DNA from: Antrihabitans stalagmiti
GTDB taxonomy: Bacteria > Actinomycetota > Actinomycetes > Mycobacteriales > Mycobacteriaceae
Reading direction: 5' to 3'
DNA length: 64,000 nucleotides
Assembly (NCBI RefSeq): GCF_016482825.1
Contig: NZ_JAEMNV010000004.1
Location: forward strand, 124,001-188,000
Part shown: in pieces, positions 10,200 through 18,884 of the stretch
Layout of the letters: each line of letters opens with the position of its first letter
How positions within the stretch are numbered: position 1 is the first letter of the stretch
Notes under the pieces: model-generated
Databases searched by the model: none
Told to the model about the DNA's origin: nothing
The model's input: only the letters and a program-made list of their open reading frames with translations
Position numbers and translations under genes: made by a program

Positions 10200-13100
10200 T
10201 CAGAACACCCGCAACCGACCCGGCGACCAGAACCCCGACCGTGTCGCCTCACCCGTATCGAGTTGGGCGGGTTGCGATGTCGGGTAGTAGCGGTCGTAGC
10301 GCTCCAGTGAGCCCCAGTCCCTGCTCCAGTCGTCGCGCAGATACGTCGGCACGGTCACGGCCATGGCCAACATCTCGGTGAACCCGAGCGGACCGCCGTT
10401 CTCCGCGGCCTGCCAGGTGTCGGTCGAACTGACCGCCAACGGACGGTCGGGCAGGATGCGATATCCGGGGACCTCCGCGACGCCGTTCTTGTGATAGAAC
10501 GGCCGCTGGCACGGGAACTGCAGACCGACCGCCCAGTCGAGCAGTACGGGCTGCTCGGACCCGATGACGTCGTTGAGCGAAGCCAACTTCGGCACTCGCG
10601 GCGGCGTGAATGCCAGCCATTGGTCGCCGATCAGGATCGGGTCGTTCGCGACGATGCGGACCACGTCGGCGTCGGCTGGCAGTTCGTCGAGCGGGACCCG
10701 CAGGTTACGCCACGACGGTGCCGGACCGATGTCTTTCGGTAGGTACTCGCCCTGCAGCTGAACCGTTCCGTCCGGCAACCGGTGACCGTATTCGACCTTC
10801 AGCGACTGGCCGTAATTCATGGCGCCGGTCGCGTCGATGGAGAAAATGCGACCCGCGGCGGAGATGACGACGAGCGGAGCGTCGTCCGAGCGTGCCGGTA
10901 GTTGGTACCAGCTGGAGACGACGGACGCAGGCTCCTGCACGCCGGCCTGGTAGCTACCGAGTACCGGTGTGGTCGCTGGGTCGAGGCCGAACGGCAGCTT
11001 CGCCGTACTGCCGTTGACGCCGCGAGCACCCGTACCACCGCCGGTGCCTGCACCTTCGCCGGTTTCGAACGCCGGACCCACACTTTGGGTGTCCGTGTTA
11101 CCCATGCCGGGCTTGACCTCGACGAAGTCGGCGGAGAGGTCCTCGGGAATGCCGTTGGGCGAGAAGCCGACCGGGAGTCCGCCCGCGAGTGGATCGTTCG
11201 GATCCTTCGGTGGATTGGCAGGGTCGACGAGCGGGGTGAGGTTGCCGGAATTGGGGTCGGATTCGACGAGGACGTCGTTGGCGAGTCCGCAGGAGTTGCC
11301 GGTGATCGCGTCGTAGTTGGATCGGGCGATCGAGTACGCCGGGTATTGCGCGAGCGCACCTTTCGCGAGCGAGAGCACTTCGAACAGCACCATCGCACCG
11401 GCGAGAACGGTCAGCGGAGCGGCCGCGAACTTCCTGATCCGCCGACCACGTGCGGTAGCGGCCGACGCTTGCGGTTTCGCGAAGCCTTCCCGCAGGTAGT
11501 GCCAGGCGACGAGGACCAAGGCGAGACCGAACAGTCCGAGGAACACGGTGTTGGATTCTTGCCCGCCGAGCTGGACGCGTTTGTCGAACCACGGGACGCC
11601 ATAGGACGACACGTACCAGTAGGCATTCCAGCCGGAGAACGACAGCGCCATCACGAACAGCAGCCCTGCGGCGAACACAGTGCGATTTCTGCGCGAGCGA
11701 AGCGCACTCGCCCCGACCGCGACCGCGGTCAGCGCGGCAAGCGAACCGGCAATTCCCGCGTAGGCACCGAAGTGGTGGGTCCACTTGGTCGGGTTGAACA
11801 TCATGAAGAAGATGGTTCCGAAGACGACGCCCATCAGACGCCACGCCGGACCGTTCGCTACGCCGGGGATTCGCTTGCGCCGCAACAGGATGAACAGCGT
11901 CGTGAAGAGGCAGAGCAGCATGACGAGGAACGCGAAGCGCCGCGACAACGAGCCGTCTGCTGTTTCGACGAAGAGGTAGTAGTAGCGAAGGAAGTCCTTG
12001 TACCACTCGAGGTTCGGGCCGATGGCCTGGCGAACCCGGTTGGCTTCCTGAATTCCTGCGAAGGTCTGGTCGTTGTAGACCACGGTGAGCACGAGTAGAC
12101 CGGCGGCGGCCATCGGCGCGAGCAGCGGCAGCGTGCCGACCTGCCTGTGTCGTTTGACGATGATCCGGGTGATCGGGCGAATACCTGCGATGAGTGCAGC
12201 CACACACATCAGACCGGTCGGGGCGGCGGCCAAGGTGAAGGCGCCGACGAGGCAGGCGACAGCCGCGGGCAGCAATCGTCCCGTCGCGATCGCACGTTCG
12301 ACCGAGCACCACGTCAGGAGCGCGCCGAGGGCGACGATCGGCTCCGACCGCAGACCGTTGTCGTAGGGCAGCCAGAAGGCGAGGAAGACGAAACCGCCGG
12401 TCCACAGCGCGACCCGGTTTTGCCTGACCGCACGACCGAGGCGGGGGACGACCTCGCGGCTGATCACGAGCCAGCACAGGATGGCTGCGATCAGGGCAGG
12501 TAACCGCATCCACGGGCTGGCGGTCGACACCTTTGCGAACACTTCGAGAACGTCGTAGTACCAGCCGAAGGGTGCTTCCGGGACGCCGAACCAGCGGAAG
12601 TAGTTGGCCATGTAACCGGCGTGTTCGGCGACGCGGGCCATGTTGAGCAAATAGCCGTCGTCGGAGGTGTTCGCGCCGATGAAGTGCCAGACCAGCAAAA
12701 CGCCGACGACGACGCCATCGACAGGGGTCGGGCGCAACCAGTGCGACGGGAAGAGTCGGCGATGGCCGCGACCGTCGGTGCCGTCGAGTCGGGCGAGCGC
12801 GCCGAGTGCGATCAACGTCAGCAACGCCGCCGCGATCATCGCGAAGATCTTGAGGAACGTCGGGGTGGAGGAGTAGCGCGAGTCGACGGTCATCGTGAAC
12901 GACAACCCCTCCGGCGCAGCACCCGAGCGCAGGTCGGAGTAGACGCCGACCACCTGCGGCCGGAGGTCGCCCTTCAGTTCACCCTTCACCGGATCGCCTG
13001 TCGGGGTCGTCAGCCCGACGAATTCGGCCGACGTGACGTCGATGTTCGACGAGATGGTGATGGTCGAGCATTTCGACATGTCGGAACGCAGGGCGGACGC

Positions 13101-13505
13101 GACCACCGCATTTCGATCGAGCACGTCGACGGTCGCTTCGTTGACGCGCACGAACATCGCGTTGAGCGCGGCGCCGTCACCCTGCGGAGGTGCGGTCGCC
13201 AGCAGGAACCCACCACGTTCGGGCAGTTGCGCGACCGTCGAGCACGGCAGCGACGCTTCGATGTCGATCGGCACCTGCGCCATCAGAGGTGCGTCGACGT
13301 TGCCGATGACACCGTCCTGCGGCCAGTTCAGTACTGCTGTCGTCTGAGTGACCGGCAGAAACGGTGTGGCAAGGGCGAACAGAGCGCCGAGTAGACCGGT
13401 CACCAGAGCGATCAGACGCGCGGTCCGGAAGTCGGACCGCACGTCCGTCCCCCTGGAAATGGGGGCTGGTTTTTCGGCCTGCGGGGCTTTCACGAGGTCG
13501 GGCAC
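10200..13505 (-). CDS. Emb-family arabinosyltransferase (downstream paralogue)
   Basis: A 1101-aa polytopic membrane GT-C enzyme (GT53) that transfers arabinofuranose from decaprenyl-phosphoryl-arabinose to arabinogalactan or lipoarabinomannan; the family is the target of ethambutol. It has an N-terminal TM segment (ALVTGLLGALFALATPFLP), the GT-C acidic pair in NTSDDGYLLNMARV (Asp about 282-283), about a dozen TM helices, and a large C-terminal extracytoplasmic domain. Length fits EmbA/B/C (about 1100 aa). It begins at GTG 13505, 22 nt after the upstream emb gene, so the two are probably co-transcribed. Assignment to EmbA, EmbB or EmbC needs a tree. Confidence 0.93.
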   Translation of the reverse strand: MPDLVKAPQAEKPAPISRGTDVRSDFRTARLIALVTGLLGALFALATPFLPVTQTTAVLNWPQDGVIGNVDAPLMAQVPIDIEASLPCSTVAQLPERGGFLLATAPPQGDGAALNAMFVRVNEATVDVLDRNAVVASALRSDMSKCSTITISSNIDVTSAEFVGLTTPTGDPVKGELKGDLRPQVVGVYSDLRSGAAPEGLSFTMTVDSRYSSTPTFLKIFAMIAAALLTLIALGALARLDGTDGRGHRRLFPSHWLRPTPVDGVVVGVLLVWHFIGANTSDDGYLLNMARVAEHAGYMANYFRWFGVPEAPFGWYYDVLEVFAKVSTASPWMRLPALIAAILCWLVISREVVPRLGRAVRQNRVALWTGGFVFLAFWLPYDNGLRSEPIVALGALLTWCSVERAIATGRLLPAAVACLVGAFTLAAAPTGLMCVAALIAGIRPITRIIVKRHRQVGTLPLLAPMAAAGLLVLTVVYNDQTFAGIQEANRVRQAIGPNLEWYKDFLRYYYLFVETADGSLSRRFAFLVMLLCLFTTLFILLRRKRIPGVANGPAWRLMGVVFGTIFFMMFNPTKWTHHFGAYAGIAGSLAALTAVAVGASALRSRRNRTVFAAGLLFVMALSFSGWNAYWYVSSYGVPWFDKRVQLGGQESNTVFLGLFGLALVLVAWHYLREGFAKPQASAATARGRRIRKFAAAPLTVLAGAMVLFEVLSLAKGALAQYPAYSIARSNYDAITGNSCGLANDVLVESDPNSGNLTPLVDPANPPKDPNDPLAGGLPVGFSPNGIPEDLSADFVEVKPGMGNTDTQSVGPAFETGEGAGTGGGTGARGVNGSTAKLPFGLDPATTPVLGSYQAGVQEPASVVSSWYQLPARSDDAPLVVISAAGRIFSIDATGAMNYGQSLKVEYGHRLPDGTVQLQGEYLPKDIGPAPSWRNLRVPLDELPADADVVRIVANDPILIGDQWLAFTPPRVPKLASLNDVIGSEQPVLLDWAVGLQFPCQRPFYHKNGVAEVPGYRILPDRPLAVSSTDTWQAAENGGPLGFTEMLAMAVTVPTYLRDDWSRDWGSLERYDRYYPTSQPAQLDTGEATRSGFWSPGRLRVF

Positions 13506-13527
13506 GGTTGCAAATGCTATACGGGCA

Positions 13528-16500
13528 TCAGCGAACTCGGATCGGTCCCGGCGTCCAGGTCCCGCTTCGCGTTGTCACCGTCACGCCGACCTGCGCGGGT
13601 ACCGCGTTCTTGTCGAGCGGCGTCAACCGTTCCAGCGATCCCCAGTCCCGTCGCCAGTCGTCGTCCAGGTACGTCGGCACCGATTCGGCGGCGAGCAGCA
13701 ACCCGGTCCAGCCGAGTGGTCCGCCGCCGATGTTGTCCTGCCACGCGTTGGTCGAGTCGGCGCCGATTCGGTCGGGCAGGATGCGGTAGTCGGGTACCTC
13801 GGCGACGCCGTCGTGGTGGTCGAACGGTCGCTGGCAGGGGAACGCCAACCCGACCGACCAGTCCAGCAGGACCGGCTGCGACCGTCCGACGACCTCGTCC
13901 AGCGTCTGCAGATGCGGGATTCGCGGCGGGGTGACCGCAAGCCACTGGTCGCTGGTGATGTCGTTGTCGACTGCGACGATCCGAACGACGTTCGCCGCGT
14001 CCGGGATTTCTGCGAGCGGTACCCGCAGGTTTCGCCACGACGGGGACGGACCGATGTCCAGCGGCGTGAGCATTCCCGTGTCGGTGACCTGACCGTCGGG
14101 GCTCCTCGTACCGAACTCGACCAGCAAGGTTTGCCCGTAGGTCAGCACGCCGTCGGCATCGAACGACAGAATTCGGCCCGCTGCGGTGATGACGAGAATC
14201 TTGTCGAGACTGTTCTCCGGTGCTGGTCGGTCGAGTCCGTACCACTGCGACGTCAGCGTCGACGGCTTCTGTTCCCCGGTCTGGTAGCTACCGAGGACCG
14301 GCGTCTTCTTCGGGTCGAGGCCGAACGGCAGGCTCACACTGCTTCCGTTGATGCCTGCGTTCTCCTCGGTACCGCCACCGGTACCTGCTGCGGTCGTGTC
14401 GGTCGTCCTGCCGGGGTCGTCGGTGCGGATCGAGTTGGCAGAGCCGACCGCTTTTTCCTCTTCGTCGGCGGTGAGGTCGGAGGCGACGCCGTTCGGGGTG
14501 AAACCGTCACCGGTGGCACGCAGACCGTCGGCGACCGAACCGGTGACGGGGGTGAGCATCGAGGAGTTCGGATCGTTTTCGACGAGCACATCGTCGGCTA
14601 GTCCGCACGTGTTGCCTGCGAGCGAATCGAGGTTGGACTGTGCAATGGAGTACGCGGGGTACTGCGAGACCGCACCCTTCGCGAACGACGCAACCTCGAA
14701 CAGGACCACGAAACCGGCGGCGATCGTCAACGGTGCCGGAGCGAATCGACGGGTCCGAGTCGTCGATGCGGTCACATACGGCTCGCGGAAGTGATGCCAG
14801 ATCGCCAGCAGCAGTAGCAGGATCGTCAGGCCAAGCATGACCGTCGCAAAACCCTTGCCCGCGATGGACGGTGGCTTGTCCCACCACGGGATGCCGTAGC
14901 TCGACACGTACCACCAGCCGTTGGAGCTGGTGAAGGCTAGCGCGGTCACGAACATGACGGCAGCGGCGAACAGCGACCTGTTGCGCGGTGAGCGCATGTT
15001 CTGCGCACCGACGGCTATCGCTGCCAATGCTGCGAGCGAACCGGCAAGACCGGCGTAGACGCCGAAATGGTGGGTCCACTTGGTGGGGGTGAACATCATC
15101 AGGAGCAGCGCGCCGAAGATGATGCCGAGGACCCGCGTCGCAGGTCCGCGTGCGGTACCCGGAATGCGGCCGCCCTTACGTAGAACCTGCATGACGCAGA
15201 CGATCAGGCAGAGCAGCATCACGAACATGCCGAAGCGGCGGGCGAGCGATCCGTCGGGGGAGATCGCCAGCAGGGAATCCCAGCGGTAGTGTTCGTCGAA
15301 CCATTTGACGTTCGGGCCGACGGCAGTGCGCACGCTCGTCGATTCGAGGACCGAGGCGAGCGTCTGATCGGCGAACATCGCGACCAGCACTAGCGTGCCG
15401 GCAGCGAGACCAGGCGCGAGCAGGGACGCGTAGCTGCGCAGCTTGCCGATGTCGGTTGCCGCACCGGCTCGTTTGACGATAATCTGCAGCACCGGCCGTG
15501 ACCCCGCGATCAGAGCGGCAATACAGATGAGTCCCGACGGACCCGCCGCGAGCGAGAAGGCCGCGATCAGGACGGCGAACGCGCCAGGAAGCAGACGTCC
15601 GGTCGCGATGGCGCGTTCGATCGAGCACCACGTGAGCAGCGCGCCCAGCGCGATGATCGGTTCTGGACGGAGACCGTTGTTGTAGGGCAGCCAGAACGCG
15701 AGGAATACAAGCCCTGCGGTCCACAATGCGACCTGGCTGCGACGCACGAGGCGACCCAGTCGCGGCAGGACCTCACGGCTGATCACCATCCAGCACAGAA
15801 CACCCGCGATCAGGGCTGGCAAACGCATCCATGGACTCGCGGTCGACACTTTCGCGAACGTCGCGAGGACGTCGTAGTACCAGCCGAAGGGTGCCTCGGG
15901 GACACCGAACCAGCGGAAGTAGTTGGCCATGTAGCCCGAGTTGTCGGACACCCTTGCCATGTTGAGCAGGTAGCCGTCGTCGGAGGTGTTGGCGCCGATG
16001 AAGTGCCACAGGCCCAGCGTGCCGATGACGACGAGGTCGACCGGCGAGATCTTCCACCACGACGAAGGCAGGAAGCGACGTGGTTTGCGGCGGTCGGTGC
16101 CGTCGAGAACGTGCAGCGCGATCAGGGATGCGATCGTCGCGAGCACGGCGACGATCATCGCAGCGAACTTGAGCGGCGACGGGCTGGAGGAGAACCGGGA
16201 ATCGAGGTCGAGATGAACGCCGAGGCCTGCCGGTGCGCTCGCTGCGCTGCGGACCGAATCCGGATCGAGATCGGTGAAGATGCCGACCACCTGCGGCCGG
16301 ATGTCACGTCGGACATCGGCTTTGATCGGTGGCTCGATGTTGGATACCTCGGCGATCGCACCCGCTGGATCCGCGCTGATGCTGATCGTCGACGAGTCGG
16401 GCAGTTCGGCTACGGGCAGCGAGACCAAGGGGTTGTCGCGCAACAAGACTTCGAGCAGTGGTTCCGCACCCTGCTCGCCTTTGACCACCTTGACGACGAG

Positions 16501-16836
16501 ACCTTCGGCAGCAGCCCGACTCGACTCGGTGGGGATGGTCGAGACGACCGTTCCGCCCTCCGCGCCGAGATCCTTGACTGCGGCAGCGGGAATGGTGGCT
16601 GCGAACCCGAGCGGTGTGTACGAAATGAGCGGCGCGTCAACGCTTTCCGCGCTGGCCTGGGGCCAGTCGATGCTCGCGGTGTCTTGCTCGACCGGGAGCA
16701 GGGGAGTGGCTAGGGCAAGCAGAAAGCCCAGCAGACCCGTCACGATTGCAATCAGACGGGCTGTACGAAGGCGCTTGGCATCAGGTGGCACAGGTTCAGA
16801 TGGTATCGGCGGACCCTGTGCGAGCACGCAGCCCAC
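13528..16836 (-). CDS. Emb-family arabinosyltransferase (upstream paralogue)
   Basis: A 1102-aa paralogue of the downstream emb gene with the same plan: N-terminal TM helix (IAIVTGLLGFLLALATPLLP), GT-C motif NTSDDGYLLNMARV (Asp about 286-287), multiple TM helices, and a C-terminal domain containing LPFGLDPKKTPVLGSY. It is first in the two-gene operon. The start is poorly defined: GTG 16836, GTG three codons later and a third GTG at about codon 17 are all possible, and none has a clear Shine-Dalgarno sequence. aftA, normally next to emb genes in mycobacteria, is 11.5 kb away at 28330-30240. Confidence 0.92.
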   Translation of the reverse strand: MGCVLAQGPPIPSEPVPPDAKRLRTARLIAIVTGLLGFLLALATPLLPVEQDTASIDWPQASAESVDAPLISYTPLGFAATIPAAAVKDLGAEGGTVVSTIPTESSRAAAEGLVVKVVKGEQGAEPLLEVLLRDNPLVSLPVAELPDSSTISISADPAGAIAEVSNIEPPIKADVRRDIRPQVVGIFTDLDPDSVRSAASAPAGLGVHLDLDSRFSSSPSPLKFAAMIVAVLATIASLIALHVLDGTDRRKPRRFLPSSWWKISPVDLVVIGTLGLWHFIGANTSDDGYLLNMARVSDNSGYMANYFRWFGVPEAPFGWYYDVLATFAKVSTASPWMRLPALIAGVLCWMVISREVLPRLGRLVRRSQVALWTAGLVFLAFWLPYNNGLRPEPIIALGALLTWCSIERAIATGRLLPGAFAVLIAAFSLAAGPSGLICIAALIAGSRPVLQIIVKRAGAATDIGKLRSYASLLAPGLAAGTLVLVAMFADQTLASVLESTSVRTAVGPNVKWFDEHYRWDSLLAISPDGSLARRFGMFVMLLCLIVCVMQVLRKGGRIPGTARGPATRVLGIIFGALLLMMFTPTKWTHHFGVYAGLAGSLAALAAIAVGAQNMRSPRNRSLFAAAVMFVTALAFTSSNGWWYVSSYGIPWWDKPPSIAGKGFATVMLGLTILLLLLAIWHHFREPYVTASTTRTRRFAPAPLTIAAGFVVLFEVASFAKGAVSQYPAYSIAQSNLDSLAGNTCGLADDVLVENDPNSSMLTPVTGSVADGLRATGDGFTPNGVASDLTADEEEKAVGSANSIRTDDPGRTTDTTAAGTGGGTEENAGINGSSVSLPFGLDPKKTPVLGSYQTGEQKPSTLTSQWYGLDRPAPENSLDKILVITAAGRILSFDADGVLTYGQTLLVEFGTRSPDGQVTDTGMLTPLDIGPSPSWRNLRVPLAEIPDAANVVRIVAVDNDITSDQWLAVTPPRIPHLQTLDEVVGRSQPVLLDWSVGLAFPCQRPFDHHDGVAEVPDYRILPDRIGADSTNAWQDNIGGGPLGWTGLLLAAESVPTYLDDDWRRDWGSLERLTPLDKNAVPAQVGVTVTTRSGTWTPGPIRVR

Positions 16837-16885
16837 GCGGGCAAGCCCGTGCTGGCACCGCAGCGGATCTCCGTGTTAGCACGGA
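16836..16885 (-). other. Paired hairpins at the emb operon start
   Basis: Two inverted repeats lie at the 5' end of the emb operon: TCCGTG-TTAG-CACGGA (16870-16885) and CGGG-CAAG-CCCG (16838-16849), the latter touching the proposed GTG start. They could form RNA hairpins that influence translation, or mean that the true start is further downstream. Inference from symmetry only. Confidence 0.3.
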
Positions 16886-16998
16886 AGCGCCTGGCGGGGG
16901 CATGTGCAGCCAGGTGTTCGACCGATCCAGCGACACGGGTTTCGTCAGTGGCAGCACGGTAGCGGTGACGGGGTTGCGACGAGGATGCTGAACTCCAC

Positions 16999-17060
16999 AC
17001 CAGGACAAATCGTCACCAGGACAAATCGAAACCAGGACGAATAGACACCAGGACAGGAGG
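16999..17060 (+). repeat. Four tandem 16-bp repeats before the sensor kinase
   Basis: Copies of ACCAGGACAAATCG start at 16999, 17015, 17031 and 17047, exactly 16 bp apart. The first two are identical over 14 bp, the third reads ACCAGGACGAATAG, and the fourth (ACCAGGACAGGAGG) merges into the AGGAGG ribosome binding site of the kinase gene at 17068. Candidate regulatory array or slippage repeat. Confidence 0.85.
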
Positions 17061-17067
17061 TCGGGCC

Positions 17068-18807
17068 GTGAGTCGGCTGAGCATTGTCGCGGTCGCTCTT
17101 GCCACCGCCGGATTGACCGCCGCGATGGTTGTCGCCGTCGATTGGGACGCATTCCGGGCGGTGAAGAATCCACTCGAACTGGTGATGTTCGTCCTGGTCG
17201 GGTGGGCGTTCGTCGGAGCGGGCATCGCGAGCTGGCGGATCCGCCCGCACGACAACACCGGCAAGCTGATGATCGGAGCCGGATTGCTCTGGCTCGCTCG
17301 CGGGTTCAACTTCTCCAGCCAGCCGATGCTGTTCACCATCGGCTGGGCGCTGATCGTCGCGTACTTCGCAGTGCTCATCCAGGTGGTGCTCGGCTTTCCG
17401 CTCGGTCGGCTGCGTAAATCGTGGGAACGGTGGTTCGTTGCCGGTTGCTACACCTATTACCTCGGCTCCGCGATGCTGGAGTTGGCGTTCGCCGATCCGG
17501 GTCGTGTCGCCGGTCAGACCTCTGGCGAACCGATCAACCTACTGTTGATACGCGACGACCCCGACGTATTCGATGCCTTGCAGCTTGTCTTCGGCCTCAT
17601 CGACGTGTCCATCGCGATCGTCATGATCGTCGTGCTGTACCGCCGCTGGCGGCGCGGGTCCGCGGCATACCGGTCCGCGTTCGCGCCGCTGTGGATCGTG
17701 GCGTTGATCGGAACGGCCGTCGTCTTGACGCTGTACGCGATCGACGCGACGTCGCCAGGTGCACTCGACGAAGCCGGTGCAATCATCGGGTATGCCGCGA
17801 CCATCCTGTCGCCGCTGTCGATCGCGTTGGGGCTGTGGCGCTTCCGAGTTGCGCGCGGTGCCGTCAGCGACGTGATGGTCGAGGTCGGTGCCGCGCCACT
17901 CGGCGAAGACTTCTCGAGGGCACTGCGACGCGCGGTCCGTGATCCGAGCTTGGTGCTGTGGTCCTGGTCGGCCGATCGGCGTTGTTACGTCGATGCGGAG
18001 GGCCTCGGGCATCGACTGCCCGACGACGACGGTCCGCGAGCGGCGACGGTCCTCGAACGCGACGGGGTGCCCGTCGGTGCTCTCGTCTACGACCAGTCAC
18101 TTCGTGATCAGCCGCAACTGATCGCAGCGGTCCGCAGCGCCGCAACCGTTGCGCTGGACAATCATCGGCTGCAAGCCGAACTCGAGGCGCAGCTCGAGGA
18201 GGTCCGGCAATCCCGCGGTCGGATCGTCGCTGCCGGTGACCAGCAACGCCGCAGGCTCGAACGCGATCTACACGACGGTGCCCAGCAGCGGCTTGTCGCC
18301 GCGTCGATCCTGCTGCGCCGCGCACAACGGTCGCAGCACGACCCACAGATGCGCGACCTGCTCGTTCAGGGTGCGGCAGAACTGGATTCGGCGTTGAAGG
18401 AGCTGCGTGATCTCGCCCGCGGTGTCTATCCGCCGGTGCTGCAGGAGCGTGGGCTCGGAGCCGCGCTGGACGGACTCGCCGAGCGGTCACCGCTGCCGCT
18501 GGAGATAGTCGACGACCTGGCCGAGCGCCCAGCGGCGGCCGTCGAACTCGCCGCCTACTTCATCGCGGCCGAAGCGGTGACGAACGCGATCAAACACAGC
18601 GCGGCCACCCACGTCGAGATCGCGATGAGCGCTGCGAACGGCGAACTGAAGCTCGTTGTCGCCGACGACGGCTGTGGCGGCGCGACATTCGGCCCGGGTG
18701 GCGGTTTGAGTGGACTGCTCGATCGCGCCTCGGCGCTCGGCGGGCGGCTGGCGGTGCTCAGCCCCGAGGGTGGCGGAACGAAAGTGACGGTCCACCTGCC
18801 GCTCTAG
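17068..18807 (+). CDS. NarL-family membrane sensor histidine kinase
   Basis: A 579-aa sensor kinase. The N-terminal ~270 residues hold about six to seven TM helices with no recognisable extracellular domain. A GAF-like segment follows (about 290-370), then a coiled region, then the HisKA_3 box ERDLHDGAQQRL (phospho-acceptor His about 402). The HATPase domain has EAVTNAIKHS (N box), VADDGCGG (G1) and GGLSGLLDRASALGG (G2). GTG 17068 has AGGAGG 7 nt upstream. Its stop is 77 nt before the ATG of the kinase/receiver fusion, which carries a NarL-type receiver and output domain and is the obvious partner. Confidence 0.9.
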   Translation: MSRLSIVAVALATAGLTAAMVVAVDWDAFRAVKNPLELVMFVLVGWAFVGAGIASWRIRPHDNTGKLMIGAGLLWLARGFNFSSQPMLFTIGWALIVAYFAVLIQVVLGFPLGRLRKSWERWFVAGCYTYYLGSAMLELAFADPGRVAGQTSGEPINLLLIRDDPDVFDALQLVFGLIDVSIAIVMIVVLYRRWRRGSAAYRSAFAPLWIVALIGTAVVLTLYAIDATSPGALDEAGAIIGYAATILSPLSIALGLWRFRVARGAVSDVMVEVGAAPLGEDFSRALRRAVRDPSLVLWSWSADRRCYVDAEGLGHRLPDDDGPRAATVLERDGVPVGALVYDQSLRDQPQLIAAVRSAATVALDNHRLQAELEAQLEEVRQSRGRIVAAGDQQRRRLERDLHDGAQQRLVAASILLRRAQRSQHDPQMRDLLVQGAAELDSALKELRDLARGVYPPVLQERGLGAALDGLAERSPLPLEIVDDLAERPAAAVELAAYFIAAEAVTNAIKHSAATHVEIAMSAANGELKLVVADDGCGGATFGPGGGLSGLLDRASALGGRLAVLSPEGGGTKVTVHLPL

Positions 18808-18884
18808 TGCGGGCTGGGGTTGAATGGGTGTCTCGGGCTTTCTCGGGGGCTGATAGCCAGGACGCCAGCGAAACAGGTGGAGAC

